64,000 bases of DNA from Halosaccharopolyspora lacisalsi (GCF_014137975.1 NZ_JACGWZ010000001.1:496001-560000), one strand, 5' to 3'; positions 40,742 to 49,618 are shown, counted from the first letter of the stretch. Program-made: numbers and translations. The notes: generated by a model from the letters alone, not told the origin.

Positions 40742-41851
40742 ATGACGGAATTCGACGGTGACGGCACGAGGTGCGTGCAAGGGGGCCATCCGGCCCCGGA
40801 GGCGGGCGCGCCGTTTCTGTCGGGGCCGGTCCTCGCCGCTCCCTACCACCTCGGGGGAGCCGATCGGGTGGGTGGAGCCGATTTCTACGGTCGCGCGGGC
40901 AATCCCACGTGGCGGGCGCTGGAGAAGGCCGTCGGTGACCTCGACGGTGGGCAGTGCGTCCTGTTCCCGTCCGGCATGTCGGCCATCAGCACCCTGCTGC
41001 GCGTGCTGCTGAGCCCCGGTGACGCCGTGGTGCTGCCCGGCGACGGCTACTACGCGACGCGCCAGTTCGTGCGCGAGGAACTCGCCGAGTACGACCTCGA
41101 CGTGCGCGAGGTCCCGACGCCGGGACCGTGGCCCGACGACGTTTTCGACGGGGCGCGGCTGGTGCTGCTGGAAACGCCGTCGAACCCGGGCATGGACGTC
41201 TGCGACATCGCCGAGCTCGCCCGGCGCGCGCACGAGGCGAGGGCTTTCGTCGCCGTGGACAACACCACGGCGACCCCGCTGGGGCAGCGTCCGCTGGAGC
41301 TGGGTGCCGACGCCGTGCTGGCCAGCGACACGAAGGCGCTGTCCGGCCACAGTGACCTGTTGCTCGGGCACGTTTCCGTGCGTGACGAGGAGTTCGTCCA
41401 CGCGCTGATCCGGGCGCGCACGCTCTCCGGTGCGGTTCCGGGACCGTTCGAGACGTGGCTGGCTCATCGCAGCATGGGCACCCTGGACCTGCGGCTGTCC
41501 CGGCAGGCCGAGAACGCCCGCGCGCTCGTCGAGGCGCTGAGGGACCACCCGGGTGTTTCCGACCTGCGGTGGCCGGGGTCGCCCGACGATCCCTCGCACG
41601 AGCTCGCGAGCACGCAGATGCGGCGCTGGGGCGGTGTCTTCAGGTTCCGGCTCGCCGGGGCGGAGAAGGTGGCCGAGTTCGTGCGGCGCAGCGCGCTCGT
41701 CGCCGGAGCCACCAGCTTCGGCGGCATCCACAGCACGGTGGACCGCCGCGCGCAGTGGGGGGATCCGGTGCCGGAGGGCTTCGTGCGGTTCTCGGCCGGG
41801 TGCGAGGACACCGCCGACCTCGTCGCCGACGTCCTGGCTGCCCTCGGCTGA
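40742..41851 (+). CDS. Cystathionine gamma-lyase-type PLP enzyme
   Basis: A 369-residue member of the Cys/Met metabolism PLP family. It has [23 protein letters not shown], the aromatic DGYYATRQF segment, [13 protein letters not shown], and the PLP Lys in [11 protein letters not shown] (about 200), followed by [12 protein letters not shown] and [11 protein letters not shown]. Such enzymes cleave cystathionine or methionine-like substrates to cysteine, 2-oxoacids and ammonia. The adjacent cysteine dioxygenase suggests cysteine is formed and oxidised. ATG 40742 has CAGGAGA upstream, 12 bases after gpsA. Confidence 0.87.
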   Translation: MTEFDGDGTRCVQGGHPAPEAGAPFLSGPVLAAPYHLGGADRVGGADFYGRAGNPTWRALEKAVGDLDGGQCVLFPSGMSAISTLLRVLLSPGDAVVLPGDGYYATRQFVREELAEYDLDVREVPTPGPWPDDVFDGARLVLLETPSNPGMDVCDIAELARRAHEARAFVAVDNTTATPLGQRPLELGADAVLASDTKALSGHSDLLLGHVSVRDEEFVHALIRARTLSGAVPGPFETWLAHRSMGTLDLRLSRQAENARALVEALRDHPGVSDLRWPGSPDDPSHELASTQMRRWGGVFRFRLAGAEKVAEFVRRSALVAGATSFGGIHSTVDRRAQWGDPVPEGFVRFSAGCEDTADLVADVLAALG

Positions 41852-42094
41852 CCACCATCGTGTGAGTTTTCGCGCTGCTGCCCGGGGGGCGCCTTGACCC
41901 GGCGCGGTCCAGCTGGTTCAGTGTGTGACGTGTTGAAGCGCGTGATGAGCAGCAGGCGGGGTCATATCGACCTGCGTCGTGTCGCCAGCGCACTTTGTCC
42001 TCGGCGGTGACCCCTTCCCGCTGTGCGGGCTGACGGCGCTGCCGTCCGCCCGCGTCATTCACGCCCTTCCTAGTTTTCGAGGACTGTTTTTTTC

Positions 42095-42535
42095 GTGTTC
42101 GCCGTTCCCCCGAATACCGTCGCGCTCCCGTACGACCGTGCGCTCGCGCATCCGGCGCGCATCGCGCGCGACCTCGCCGCCGATCGGCAGGCTTGGGCGT
42201 ATCTGCTCCGGTACGACCCCGACCATCGCTGGTTCGAACTCATCGAACGTACCGAGACCCACGAGGCCTGGCTGCTGAGCTGGCTGCCGGGCCAGCACAC
42301 CGACCTGCACGATCACGGCGGCGCCACCGGCGCGTTCACCGTCGTCTCCGGCGTGCTGTCCGAGCGGGCGATCCAGCACCGCGAGGGCCGGGAGGCCGAG
42401 GCGCTGCACACGCTGACCGTGGGTCAGTCGCGCGTGTTCGGCCCGCACTACACCCACCGGGTGCACAACGACGGCCCGGACCCGGCCATCAGCATTCACG
42501 TCTATCGTCCCGGCAGGCCGTCGATGCACTCGTGA
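42095..42535 (+). CDS. Cysteine dioxygenase type I
   Basis: A 146-residue cupin that oxidises cysteine to cysteine sulfinate with non-heme iron. Cupin motif 1 is HTDLHDHGGATGAFTVVSG (iron His residues), and the second His is in GPHYTHRVHNDGPDPAISIHVYRPG. WFELIERTETHEAWLLSW matches the family start. The start is the GTG at 42095 with GAGGA 11 bases before. Its 3' end overlaps the convergent methyltransferase by 34 bases. It follows the gamma-lyase by 243 bases, in which I see no other gene or clear signal. Confidence 0.88.
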   Translation: MFAVPPNTVALPYDRALAHPARIARDLAADRQAWAYLLRYDPDHRWFELIERTETHEAWLLSWLPGQHTDLHDHGGATGAFTVVSGVLSERAIQHREGREAEALHTLTVGQSRVFGPHYTHRVHNDGPDPAISIHVYRPGRPSMHS

Positions 42536-43128
42536 GTGGCGCTCCGGGGTCGCCGGGCGACGGAGACGGCGGCGGGTGGCAGGTTGCGCCAGACGGTCGG
42601 ACTCAGACTGACCTGCTGGAACGCCGCCCGGAGCTGGGCCCGTTGGCGGCGGGCGGGTGGAGCCCACCGGGTCCACGTGTAGCCGAACTGGGTGTAGACG
42701 CCCCCCGACGTCAGCGACGAGGCGATCGTGTCGATCAGGTCGCCGCCCGCGAACGCCGACCAGGGCAGTCCGCTGACGACGACGTCGGCGCTGCCGCACC
42801 CGTGGTGGGCCAGGATCTCCGGCAGCCGCTCGGCGGTGTCGGTGACCACCGAGAGGTTCCGGAACCTCTCGGACAGGTGGTCGGCGAGCCGTTCGTTCAG
42901 CTCGACGGCCACGTGCTGCCCGCGCCCGGCGAGCCGTTGCTGGATGGCTGCGGTGAACGCGCCGGTGCCCGGACCCAGCTCGACCACCGTCGGTTCCCCG
43001 CGCGCGTCGATCGGCGCGACCATGGGTGCGCTCAGGTGCGGTGAGCTGGGCAGCACCGAGGCGGTGTTCAGGGGAGAGCGGACGAACTCGGTGAGGAACA
43101 GCCCCCTCCCCGACGAGGGTTTCGCCAC
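42502..43128 (-). CDS. SAM-dependent methyltransferase (phospholipid N-methyltransferase-like)
   Basis: A 208-residue class I methyltransferase. Motif I is TVVELGPGTGAFTAAIQQRL (about 47-66), with an acidic motif II (AVELNERLADHL) and a motif IV-like VVVSGLPWSAF. The LPWS motif and SPHLSAPMV N-terminus resemble bacterial phosphatidylethanolamine N-methyltransferase and KsgA-like enzymes, so the substrate is uncertain. GTG 43128 has GGAGG 7 bases before it. It is divergent from the secreted protein gene. Confidence 0.8.
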   Translation of the reverse strand: MAKPSSGRGLFLTEFVRSPLNTASVLPSSPHLSAPMVAPIDARGEPTVVELGPGTGAFTAAIQQRLAGRGQHVAVELNERLADHLSERFRNLSVVTDTAERLPEILAHHGCGSADVVVSGLPWSAFAGGDLIDTIASSLTSGGVYTQFGYTWTRWAPPARRQRAQLRAAFQQVSLSPTVWRNLPPAAVSVARRPRSATHECIDGLPGR

Positions 43129-43325
43129 TGCTTCGCCTCCCTGGTCGTGGTGTCCCGGCTCGGCCGAGCTTATCCACCGCGCGGTGAAGGTTCCGGCAGT
43201 TCGAAGTTGATTCGCGCTGATGTCTGTGACACGAACGGGTAACGGTGCCGAACTCGGGGGAACGAGCCCGTGTGGTGTGCGTCTCCCGAAGGACAGCAGT
43301 GGAGCAGACCTCCGGGAGTTCGATC

Positions 43326-43958
43326 ATGCGTTTTCCGAGTGTCCGAGCGATGGCGGCCGGTGTCGGCGCGGTCGCGTTGACGGCCGCGGCGTCCGTGGCG
43401 GCGGCACCCGTGGCGAGTGCCGCTCCGGCCCCGCCGCCCGAGTGCGGAGCGGGCTGCGAGCAGGTGTTCCACCTCTCGTTCCCGAACGACGCCAGTCTCT
43501 CGGGATGGCGGGACAACACCGCGCCCGGTGGGCGCAGCGTGCTCGCCTACTCCGTGAGCGGCCAAGTCCACGACACCGCCGTGCTGGAGCACAAGGGCGT
43601 CACGGACGCCGCCTGCGGTTGGCAGGGTGACGCACAGCGCTGCGCCGTCACCTTCTACACCGGTGCGCACAGCACGGGGGCGCTGTCGGCGCTGCTCACC
43701 TGGAACGGGGGCATCGAGATCTCCGACGAGATCCTCGGCGGCGCCCCGGGCGCGACCCTGCGTCAGCTCGACGGCAGCGGCCGCCCCGACGTGGCGCTGC
43801 GGCAGAGCACCTACGAGCCGAGCTACGCCGACGCCCCGCAGTACTGGGAGACCTACCTGGAGTTCGACGGCGAGTTCGTCCGCACCGGATGTACCCGTCC
43901 GGAGCAGGGGAACTCCCCGGCACCGACCGAACCCGTCTACGGCAGCTGCCGCTTCTGA
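43326..43958 (+). CDS. Secreted protein of unknown function
   Basis: A 210-residue protein starting at ATG 43326. Residues 1-35 (MRFPSVRAMAAGVGAVALTAAASVAAAPVASAA) form a Sec signal peptide with cleavage after ASA. The mature part has six Cys residues, with ECGAGCEQVFHLSF at its start, and reads like a beta-rich domain (SLSGWRDNTAPGGRSVLAYS, EISDEILGG). No known catalytic motif is seen. It lies just before the hairpin repeat at 43982 in the accessory segment. I do not recognise the family. Confidence 0.8.
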   Translation: MRFPSVRAMAAGVGAVALTAAASVAAAPVASAAPAPPPECGAGCEQVFHLSFPNDASLSGWRDNTAPGGRSVLAYSVSGQVHDTAVLEHKGVTDAACGWQGDAQRCAVTFYTGAHSTGALSALLTWNGGIEISDEILGGAPGATLRQLDGSGRPDVALRQSTYEPSYADAPQYWETYLEFDGEFVRTGCTRPEQGNSPAPTEPVYGSCRF

Positions 43959-43981
43959 GGTCCGCTTCGGGGCTGTCCCAA

Positions 43982-44039
43982 AGGGTGGACGGACCGTTGT
44001 GGCGGTGTGAGTGCCACAACGGTCCGTTCACCCTCTGGG
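43982..44039. repeat. Dispersed repeat family 2, copy A
   Basis: A 22-bp stem with one mismatch (43982-44003 with 44013-44034) around GGTGTGAGT, followed by CTCTGGG. The same hairpin loop, arms and tail occur at 45350-45404. It contains the stop codon of the DUF397-like remnant and follows the secreted protein. Confidence 0.8.
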
Positions 44040-44246
44040 GTCCCGGCTGTGGTGGACGGTGGGGAGGAAGCTGGTCCACTGGGCGGTGGTGAAGCCCAGG
44101 TGGCCGTGGTGGGGAGCCTTGGAGTCGCGGACGTCGGTGCCGCGGGCAGTGAAGCGGGCCTCGACGCAGCTGTTGTTGTTACCGCCGCTGTAGCTGCTGG
44201 TGAACCAAGGTCCCAGAGGCTGTTCAGCCGCTCGTGGTCGATCTCC
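44028..44246 (-). pseudogene. Frameshifted DUF397 protein
   Basis: The reverse strand encodes LGPWFTSSYSGGNNNSCVEARF...VRDSKAPHHGHLGFTTAQWTSFL, a DUF397 domain, from about 44218. The normal opening (DHERLNSL) is in a different frame just upstream (44219-44246), where ATC replaces a start codon, so the gene appears broken at its start. DUF397 genes normally follow an XRE/DUF5753 regulator, as here, but that gene is broken too. Confidence 0.7.
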
Positions 44247-45100
44247 TCCGCGCGCTGCGCGATGAACACACGCGATTCTTCCGGGCCGAGCGCCACGGCA
44301 CGCAGCCTGTCGAGCGCGCGTGCACTCGGCGATATCGTGATCTTCGATGGCGTAGACACCACCGCCGGTGAAGGTGGGCTGATGCACGATATCCGGTGCT
44401 TGGTCGCCGAAGCGAAGGATCTCCAAGGAACCACCGAGCAGTGGGTGGTCCACGATGGCCAGTGGAGCCACCTGGATCACGACATGGGGGTGTCGCTCGA
44501 TGCCGTCGAGTAGCTGAAGAAGTTGCTCGTGGAGGATGTCCCAACGGCCCATCGGGCGGCGCAGAGCCGCTTCGCCGATGACGAACCACATTTGTGGAGG
44601 TTCCTCACGCGTCACCAGCTCTTGTCTGTCCAAACGGAACTGGACGCGGGGCTCGATGTCATCGGGAGTGGTCTCGACGCTGGCTGAGCGAGCGATACGG
44701 ATCAGCGCACGAGCATAGTCCTCGGTCCGGAGCAAGCCGGGGATGAGCTCGCCCTCGGCGTAGTAGATCTCGGTGGCGTCCTGCTCGTCGTCGCTGAGCC
44801 TGCGGAAGGCTCCGGGGAGCGCGTCGGAGTGCATGCGTCGTGGCTGCCGCTGGCGAGCGATCTGGGCGAGTTCAGCTGATCTGCGCGCGGGGACTCCCTC
44901 GGTGCGCCGTAGAAGTCCAGCAGCGCCTCGATCTCCAGCACCTTGAAGGCGCGCTCGCCGCGCTCCACGCGGCTGATCTGGCTGATGTCGCACTCGATAA
45001 CCGCTGCTGCTTCCTTCTGCTGCTTGTCTGCGGCCTCCCGGAGTCTGCGTAGTTCGGCACCGAGCTGGCGGCGTTCGAGCGTGGCTCGTGGTTTGCCCAT
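44247..45100 (-). pseudogene. Frameshifted XRE/DUF5753 regulator
   Basis: From ATG 45100 the frame encodes a helix-turn-helix (LGAELRRLREAADKQQKEAAAVIECDISQISRVERGER) and KVLEIEALLDFYGAPRESP. The DUF5753 domain continues in another frame (ARRSAELAQIARQRQPRRMHSDALPGAFRRLSDDEQDATEIYYAEGELIPGLLRTEDYARALIR...GVYAIEDHDIAECTRA), with the shift at about 44870-44900. A second shift near 44320-44330 returns the ending LDRLRAVALGPEESRVFIAQRAEE to yet another frame. Two shifts argue for decay rather than programmed frameshifting. Confidence 0.75.
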
Positions 45101-45163
45101 CTCGCGAGACCACCCATTCGGGGACATGTGGCACTGCCAATTGCCAGCCAGGTTGGGTGTCAC

Positions 45164-45354
45164 AGCGCACGTGGAAGTCCGACGGCGAGCGTGGCTACTA
45201 CCTGCGGGAGAGCTGCATCGTCTGGAGCGGTGACGAGGTGTTCACCACCCACGTCGAGGACAGCCGGGTCAACTTCGAGGGCGCGTGCGCGCTGACCACC
45301 CAGGCCGACGCCTCCGACGGTCTGCTCCGCAGCGAGGCGCGAACGTCCCGGTGA
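45164..45354 (+). pseudogene. Possible remnant of a secreted protein gene
   Basis: An open frame encodes TWKSDGERGYYLRESCIVWSGDEVFTTHVEDSRVNFEGACALTT and ends at 45352-45354 inside the repeat family 2 copy B. It looks like the C-terminal part of a Cys-containing protein but has no start or signal of its own. I do not recognise a family and include it as a fragment only. Confidence 0.3.
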
Positions 45355-45404
45355 ACGGACCGTTTTGGCGGTGTGAGTGCCAAACGGTCCGTTCACCCTC
45401 TGGG
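45350..45404. repeat. Dispersed repeat family 2, copy B
   Basis: GGTGAACGGACCGTTT-TGGC pairs with GCCAAACGGTCCGTTCACC (one extra T) around the same GGTGTGAGT loop as copy A, followed by CTCTGGG. It is a direct repeat of copy A 1.37 kb away, flanking the broken XRE/DUF397 genes. Confidence 0.8.
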
Positions 45405-45432
45405 AAAATCCGCCCCCCCCCACACACACGGG

Positions 45433-46083
45433 TCACTGCCGGGCGCGGACGTGCTCCGGCACCGGAAAGCCGTCGGCCAGGTCCGGTGACGGTTCGGGCT
45501 CACCCCAGCTGCTGTGCAGCGGCAGGACACCGGCCCACGCGTCCCCGGCGGCGATGTCCTCCTCGTCGTCCCCGGGACCACCGGTGCGGATCTTGACCGA
45601 GGCCTCGTCGAGGCTCAGGGCCAGCACCGCCGTGGCCGCGAGCTCGCGCCTGTCCGGTTGCCGCGCGTGCTCCCACGATCCCGGCGCCAGGTGCTCGGTC
45701 ACGGCACGCAGTGCTTGCCACTTCTCCTCGGGGGCGCTGACCTCGCGCGGGCGCCCGTGGATCACCGCCGAGCGGTAGTTGGCCGAGTGGTGGAACGCCG
45801 AGCGGGAGTAGACGATGCCGTCGAGCAGGGTCACCGACGCGCACACCTCGGCCTCTTCGATGCCCTCGCGTAGGCTGCGCGCGCCGGTCGACCCGTGCAG
45901 GTACAGCGTCTCGCCCAGCCGAGCGAAAGCGGTCGGCAGTACCCGGGGCGAGCCGTCGACCTGCATTCCGAGGTGGCAGATCACCCCCTCGTCGAGGATC
46001 GAGTGCAGGTCGGTGCGATCGGTCCCGGCGCGCTTCTTGCCGCGGTGGACGGTGCTGCGGCCGGTGGGGGAGAGCTCGGTCAT
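45433..46083 (-). CDS. Pyridoxamine 5'-phosphate oxidase-like flavin protein (Pyridox_ox_2 type)
   Basis: A 216-residue split-barrel protein opening MTELSPTGRSTVHRGKKRAG, then DRTDLHSILDEGVICHLGMQVDGSPRVLPTAF, LYLHGSTGARSLREG, CASVTLLDGIVYSRSAFHHSANYRSAVIHGRPRE. This is the NimA-like branch of PNPOx proteins, which bind FMN or heme. The ATG at 46083 is preceded, 7 bases away, by GATCCT, a candidate leaderless -10 box. It is divergent from a MocR regulator across 60 bases, which suggests the regulator controls it. Confidence 0.82.
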   Translation of the reverse strand: MTELSPTGRSTVHRGKKRAGTDRTDLHSILDEGVICHLGMQVDGSPRVLPTAFARLGETLYLHGSTGARSLREGIEEAEVCASVTLLDGIVYSRSAFHHSANYRSAVIHGRPREVSAPEEKWQALRAVTEHLAPGSWEHARQPDRRELAATAVLALSLDEASVKIRTGGPGDDEEDIAAGDAWAGVLPLHSSWGEPEPSPDLADGFPVPEHVRARQ

Positions 46084-46102
46084 GCCGACCAGGATCACGG
46101 GC

Positions 46103-46149
46103 GAAGTGGCATCATTGAAGTGCCAATTCAGGAGAATCTCGAAATGCCA
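46103..46149. promoter_or_regulatory. Three direct repeats between the PNPOx-like gene and the MocR gene
   Basis: GAAGTGGCA (46103-46111), GAAGTGCCA (46117-46125) and GAAATGCCA (46141-46149) share the pattern GAARTGSCA at spacings of 14 and 24. The last overlaps the MocR start codon. Direct repeats are the usual binding pattern of MocR regulators. Confidence 0.55.
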
Positions 46150-47547
46150 CACACCGTGCCCGCCACGTCACCGCTGCTGGAACTGGCCATCGACCTGGAC
46201 CGTTCCGACCGGCGTCCGCTGGCGGTCCAGCTGGCCGACGCGCTGCGGCAGGCCGCCACCGGCGGTCAGCTCCGCAGCGGGGACCGACTGCCCTCCACCC
46301 GCGCCCTGGCCCGCCACCTCGGCGTCAGCCGCACCGTGACCGCGGCCGCCTACGAACAGCTCCACGCCGAGGGCTGGATCGTGGGTCGCCACGGCTCCGG
46401 CACCTACGTCACGACGAGCCCACCCGGTACGACCCCGCAGGGGTTCGGCGTGCGGGGAGACCGCGAAACCCCGGCTCCGGAGGTGAACCTGACCCCCGGG
46501 GCGCCCTGGGTGGACGGGATCGACCGTGCCGCCTGGCGTCGCGCGTGGCGCGCGGCGGCCGACGTCGGACCCGCCTCGCTGCCGTACCGCGCGGGGATGC
46601 CGGAGTACCGCGCCGTGGTCGTCGAACACCTCCTGCGGCATCGTGGCCTGGTACTCGGCGGCCCCTACGAGGACTCGGTGATCGCCACGGCCGGGACGAC
46701 CGCGGCCGTCAGCGAGCTCGCGGGCACGGTGATCGAGCGCGGTGACACGGTCGCCGTCGAGGAACCCGGTTACCAACGCGCGGTCGGCGCGCTGCGGGCG
46801 GCCGGAGTGCGGGTGGTGCCCGCTCCGGTCGACCACTCCGGAGTCGTCGTCGACGCGGTACCGCGAGGGGTGCGGGCGGTGTACTGCTCGCCGGCCCACC
46901 AGTACCCCATCGGCGGCAGACTGCCCGCCGAGCGACGGATCGCGCTGGTGGAGCGGGCGCGCGCCGAGGGGTGGCTGATCATCGAGGACGACTACGACGG
47001 CGAGCTGCGTTACGACGTCGCCCCGCTGCCGGTGCTGGCCTCGATGGCCCCGGACGTGGTGGTGCACCTGGGCACGACCAGCAAGATCCTCACCCCGACG
47101 CTGGGCGTGGGGTGGATGCTGGCACCGCCGCGGGTCGTCTCGGCCGTGCTCGAACACCGGGAACGCACCGGCACCCGGCCCGCTCCGGCCGGACAACGGG
47201 TGCTCGTGGAGCTCGGGCGTCACGGCGACCTCGGGCGACACCTGCGTCGGCTGCGGCGGGAGATGTCGCGGCGCAGGGAGCTGATCGTCGGGCACCTGAC
47301 GGACGCGGGCGTCGAGGTCTTCGGTGACCGGGCCGGAGCTCACGTGGTGCTTCCGCTGCCGGACGCTGAAAGCGAGCAGCGCGTGACCGAGCGGGTGCGC
47401 GCGCACGGCGCCGTGCTGGACGGGCTGCGCCGCCACCACTTCGGACCGCAGCAGTGGCACGGTCTCGCGCTCGGATACGCCGCGTGCACCCGCGATGACC
47501 TGGAGTCGACGCTGCCCGTGGTGGTCGGGGCGGTGCGGGGGAACTGA
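46144..47547 (+). CDS. MocR-family regulator (GntR domain fused to aminotransferase)
   Basis: A 467-residue PLP-binding transcription factor. The winged helix (about 20-85) includes [66 protein letters not shown]. The aminotransferase-like domain follows (about 105-465), with [17 protein letters not shown], the PLP-facing [10 protein letters not shown] and the Lys in [16 protein letters not shown] (about 315). ATG 46144 has AGGAGAA upstream. The divergent PNPOx-like gene and the shared repeats suggest PdxR-like or GabR-like control, but the effector and target are inferred. Confidence 0.9.
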   Translation: MPHTVPATSPLLELAIDLDRSDRRPLAVQLADALRQAATGGQLRSGDRLPSTRALARHLGVSRTVTAAAYEQLHAEGWIVGRHGSGTYVTTSPPGTTPQGFGVRGDRETPAPEVNLTPGAPWVDGIDRAAWRRAWRAAADVGPASLPYRAGMPEYRAVVVEHLLRHRGLVLGGPYEDSVIATAGTTAAVSELAGTVIERGDTVAVEEPGYQRAVGALRAAGVRVVPAPVDHSGVVVDAVPRGVRAVYCSPAHQYPIGGRLPAERRIALVERARAEGWLIIEDDYDGELRYDVAPLPVLASMAPDVVVHLGTTSKILTPTLGVGWMLAPPRVVSAVLEHRERTGTRPAPAGQRVLVELGRHGDLGRHLRRLRREMSRRRELIVGHLTDAGVEVFGDRAGAHVVLPLPDAESEQRVTERVRAHGAVLDGLRRHHFGPQQWHGLALGYAACTRDDLESTLPVVVGAVRGN

Positions 47548-47581
47548 TCCGGCTGGCGGCGCAAGCGGCTCTCGACGCGGG

Positions 47582-47587
47582 TATGGT
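47582..47587 (+). promoter_or_regulatory. -10 box TATGGT of ddl (leaderless)
   Basis: TATGGT is followed by 7 bases and the ATG at 47595, with no ribosome-binding sequence. A longer reading from ATG 47583 would start inside this box. Confidence 0.6.
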
Positions 47588-47594
47588 CCGGCGC

Positions 47595-48686
47595 ATGACA
47601 CAGCGCAAGACCCGGGTGGCGGTCGTTTTCGGCGGGCGGAGTACCGAGCACGGCATTTCCTGCGTCTCGGCCGGGAGCGTGTTGGAGCATCTTGATCGGG
47701 ACCGCTTCGAGGTCCTCCCGGTCGGTATCACCCCCGAGGGCGCGTGGGTGCTGGGTACCGACGATCCCGAGACGCTGCGGATCCGGGACCGCAAGGAACC
47801 GGAGGTGCTGCCGAGTACGCCTGTGGCGCTGCCCGGTGATCCGACCCGGCGCGAGCTGGTGGTGCTCGAGTCCGGCCGGGGCGGCGAGGTGCTGTCGTCG
47901 GTCGACGTGGTCTTTCCCGTGCTGCACGGTGCCTTCGGTGAGGACGGCACCGTCCAGGGCCTGCTGGAGATGGCCGAGGTGCCCTACGCGGGTGCGGGAG
48001 TGCTCTCCAGCGCGGTGGCCATGGACAAGGAGTACGCCAAGAAGCTGCTGGCCGCCGAGGGGCTGCGGGTGGGCACCTACGAGGTGCTGCGCCGCGACGA
48101 GGAGACGTTGAGCGCGGAGCAGCGGCAGCGGCTCGGACTGCCGGTGTTCGTCAAGCCGGCCCGCGCCGGGTCCTCTCTGGGCATCACCCGTGTGACCGAC
48201 TACGGCGACCTGGAAGCGGCGATCGCCGAGGCGCGCCGCACCGACCCGAAGGTCATCATCGAGTCCGCGGTGACCGGCCGTGAGGTCGAGTGCGGGGTGC
48301 TGGAGTTCCCGGACGGGCGCGTGGAGGGCTCGTTGCCGGCCGAACTGCGGGTCACCGGGGACAGCGACTGGTACGACTACGAGTCGAAGTACCTCGACGA
48401 CGTCACCGAGTTCGACATCCCGGCCAAGATCGGGGACGACGCCGTCGAGCGGGTGCGCGAGGACGCGGTCACGGCGTTCCGCGCGCTGGAGTGCCAGGGG
48501 CTGGCCCGGGTGGACTTCTTCGTGACAGAGGACGGGACGCCGATCGTCAACGAGGTCAACACCATGCCCGGATTCACCTCGATCTCGCTGTATCCGCGCA
48601 TGTGGGCCCAGACCGGCGTGGATTACTCGGCGCTGCTGAGCACCCTCATCGACACCGCCGTGGCCCGAGGCACCGGCCTCCGCTGA
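47595..48686 (+). CDS. ddl: D-alanine--D-alanine ligase
   Basis: A 363-residue ATP-grasp enzyme forming the D-Ala-D-Ala dipeptide of peptidoglycan. It opens [24 protein letters not shown], with [30 protein letters not shown] (about 105-135), [19 protein letters not shown] and the Mg-site motif [36 protein letters not shown] near the end. An intrinsic terminator follows. The order ddl, DUF3515, thiL is widely conserved in actinobacteria. Confidence 0.97.
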   Translation: MTQRKTRVAVVFGGRSTEHGISCVSAGSVLEHLDRDRFEVLPVGITPEGAWVLGTDDPETLRIRDRKEPEVLPSTPVALPGDPTRRELVVLESGRGGEVLSSVDVVFPVLHGAFGEDGTVQGLLEMAEVPYAGAGVLSSAVAMDKEYAKKLLAAEGLRVGTYEVLRRDEETLSAEQRQRLGLPVFVKPARAGSSLGITRVTDYGDLEAAIAEARRTDPKVIIESAVTGREVECGVLEFPDGRVEGSLPAELRVTGDSDWYDYESKYLDDVTEFDIPAKIGDDAVERVREDAVTAFRALECQGLARVDFFVTEDGTPIVNEVNTMPGFTSISLYPRMWAQTGVDYSALLSTLIDTAVARGTGLR

Positions 48687-48704
48687 AGTGACGGGAGCGC
48701 AACC

Positions 48705-48730
48705 GGCGGGGGTAACCGCCCCCGCTTTTT
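48705..48730 (+). terminator. Intrinsic terminator after ddl
   Basis: GGCGGGGG pairs with the CCCCCGC block of the complementary side around TAACC, followed by TTTTT at 48726-48730. Confidence 0.7.
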
Positions 48731-48770
48731 CGGTGGTTACCTGTTTTCGCGCGAAACCGGGTAACCACCG
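48731..48770. repeat. Palindrome of the TTTCGCGCGAAA family after ddl
   Basis: CGGTGGTTACC (48731-48741) and GGTAACCACCG (48760-48770) flank a core GTTTTCGCGCGAAACC close to the 18-bp palindromes at 19224, 19250 and 53250. The 40-bp structure is the longest member in the window. Confidence 0.75.
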
Positions 48771-48776
48771 TCCCCG

Positions 48777-49364
48777 CTAGGGGAACACGTCCTGCTTGGG
48801 TAGAGTTCGGGCGATCACCTTGGAGACCTCCTGGATCGGGCCGGTACCCACCTGCTGCGAAACGGTCAGCGCGATGTGGACCGGCCGGTCGGCGGCCAGC
48901 CACGTGGTCCTGCCCCCCTGTCTGATCGCCAGCCACTCGACCCCGGAGACGGCCGTGAGATGCGAGGTCGGTGTGAGTTCGCGGGGAGCCCGCAGCCCGC
49001 AGCGCAGGGTGACGGGATCGTGCTCGGCATCGCCCCAGGCGACCGTGGCCTCCGGTGCGGGCCGGGCCAGTTCGCGTCGCGGTACCGGATCGTCGTGGAT
49101 CGACAGCTCGGGGGGGAGGGCCGCCAGCACCGTCGCGCACTCCCGACTACCGGCTTCCGGTGCCCGGACCGGCGGTACCGCCAGTGGCCCGCTCCGCCGC
49201 GCCTGCTGTTCCGCCTGCTTCGCGGCGGCGGCCCGGTCCCGCTGGGCCTCGCGATGTTGCCCGATCAGTCCGATCGTGGCGACACCGGCCGCCAACAGCA
49301 CACCGAGCGTGACCGCCACGATCAGGACGACGCGCGGTGCTTTCGGCTCCGACTGGTCACCCAC
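48777..49364 (-). CDS. DUF3515 family protein
   Basis: A 195-residue protein with an N-terminal membrane helix (VVLIVAVTLGVLLAAGVATIGLIG, about 12-35) and an extracytoplasmic domain that includes RECATVLAALPPELSI, VAWGDAEHDPVTLRCGLRAPRELTP and VEWLAIRQGGRTTWLAADRPVHIALTV. Conserved Cys pair positions (REC, LRC) fit the DUF3515 family of unknown function, always near ddl and thiL. The GTG at 49364 is chosen because TACAGT (49372-49377, reverse strand) lies 7 bases upstream; GTG 49373 would add three residues. Confidence 0.85.
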   Translation of the reverse strand: MGDQSEPKAPRVVLIVAVTLGVLLAAGVATIGLIGQHREAQRDRAAAAKQAEQQARRSGPLAVPPVRAPEAGSRECATVLAALPPELSIHDDPVPRRELARPAPEATVAWGDAEHDPVTLRCGLRAPRELTPTSHLTAVSGVEWLAIRQGGRTTWLAADRPVHIALTVSQQVGTGPIQEVSKVIARTLPKQDVFP

Positions 49365-49371
49365 GTCGCCC

Positions 49372-49377
49372 ACTGTA
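49372..49377 (-). promoter_or_regulatory. -10 box TACAGT of the DUF3515 gene (leaderless)
   Basis: On the reverse strand TACAGT precedes the GTG at 49364 by 7 bases. Confidence 0.5.
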
Positions 49378-49384
49378 GGCAGGC

Positions 49385-49618
49385 CTACAGATGAACCACC
49401 GGACAGGTGAGGGTACGAGTGATGCCTTCCACTTCCTGGATGTTGGCCACCACCATCTTGCCGAGCAGATCCACGTTCTCGGCCTCGGCGCGCACCACCA
49501 CGTCGTACGGGCCGGTGACGTCCTCGGCGCTGATGATTCCGGTGGAGCCGGAGATCGCGGAGGCCACTTCGGCCGCCTTGCCGACCTCGGTCTGGATGAG
49601 GATGTATGCCTGGACCAC
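49385..49618 (-). CDS. Stand-alone AsnC/Lrp ligand-binding (RAM) domain protein
   Basis: A 77-residue protein reading VQAYILIQTEVGKAAEVASAI, AEDVTGPYDVVVRAEAENVDLLGKMVVANIQEVEGITRTLTCPVVHL. This is the regulatory RAM domain of Lrp/AsnC proteins without the helix-turn-helix. Such small proteins bind amino acids and may assemble with full regulators. GTG 49618 has AAGGGG 6 bases before it. The position before thiL is conserved in actinobacteria. The ligand is unknown. Confidence 0.88.
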   Translation of the reverse strand: MVQAYILIQTEVGKAAEVASAISGSTGIISAEDVTGPYDVVVRAEAENVDLLGKMVVANIQEVEGITRTLTCPVVHL

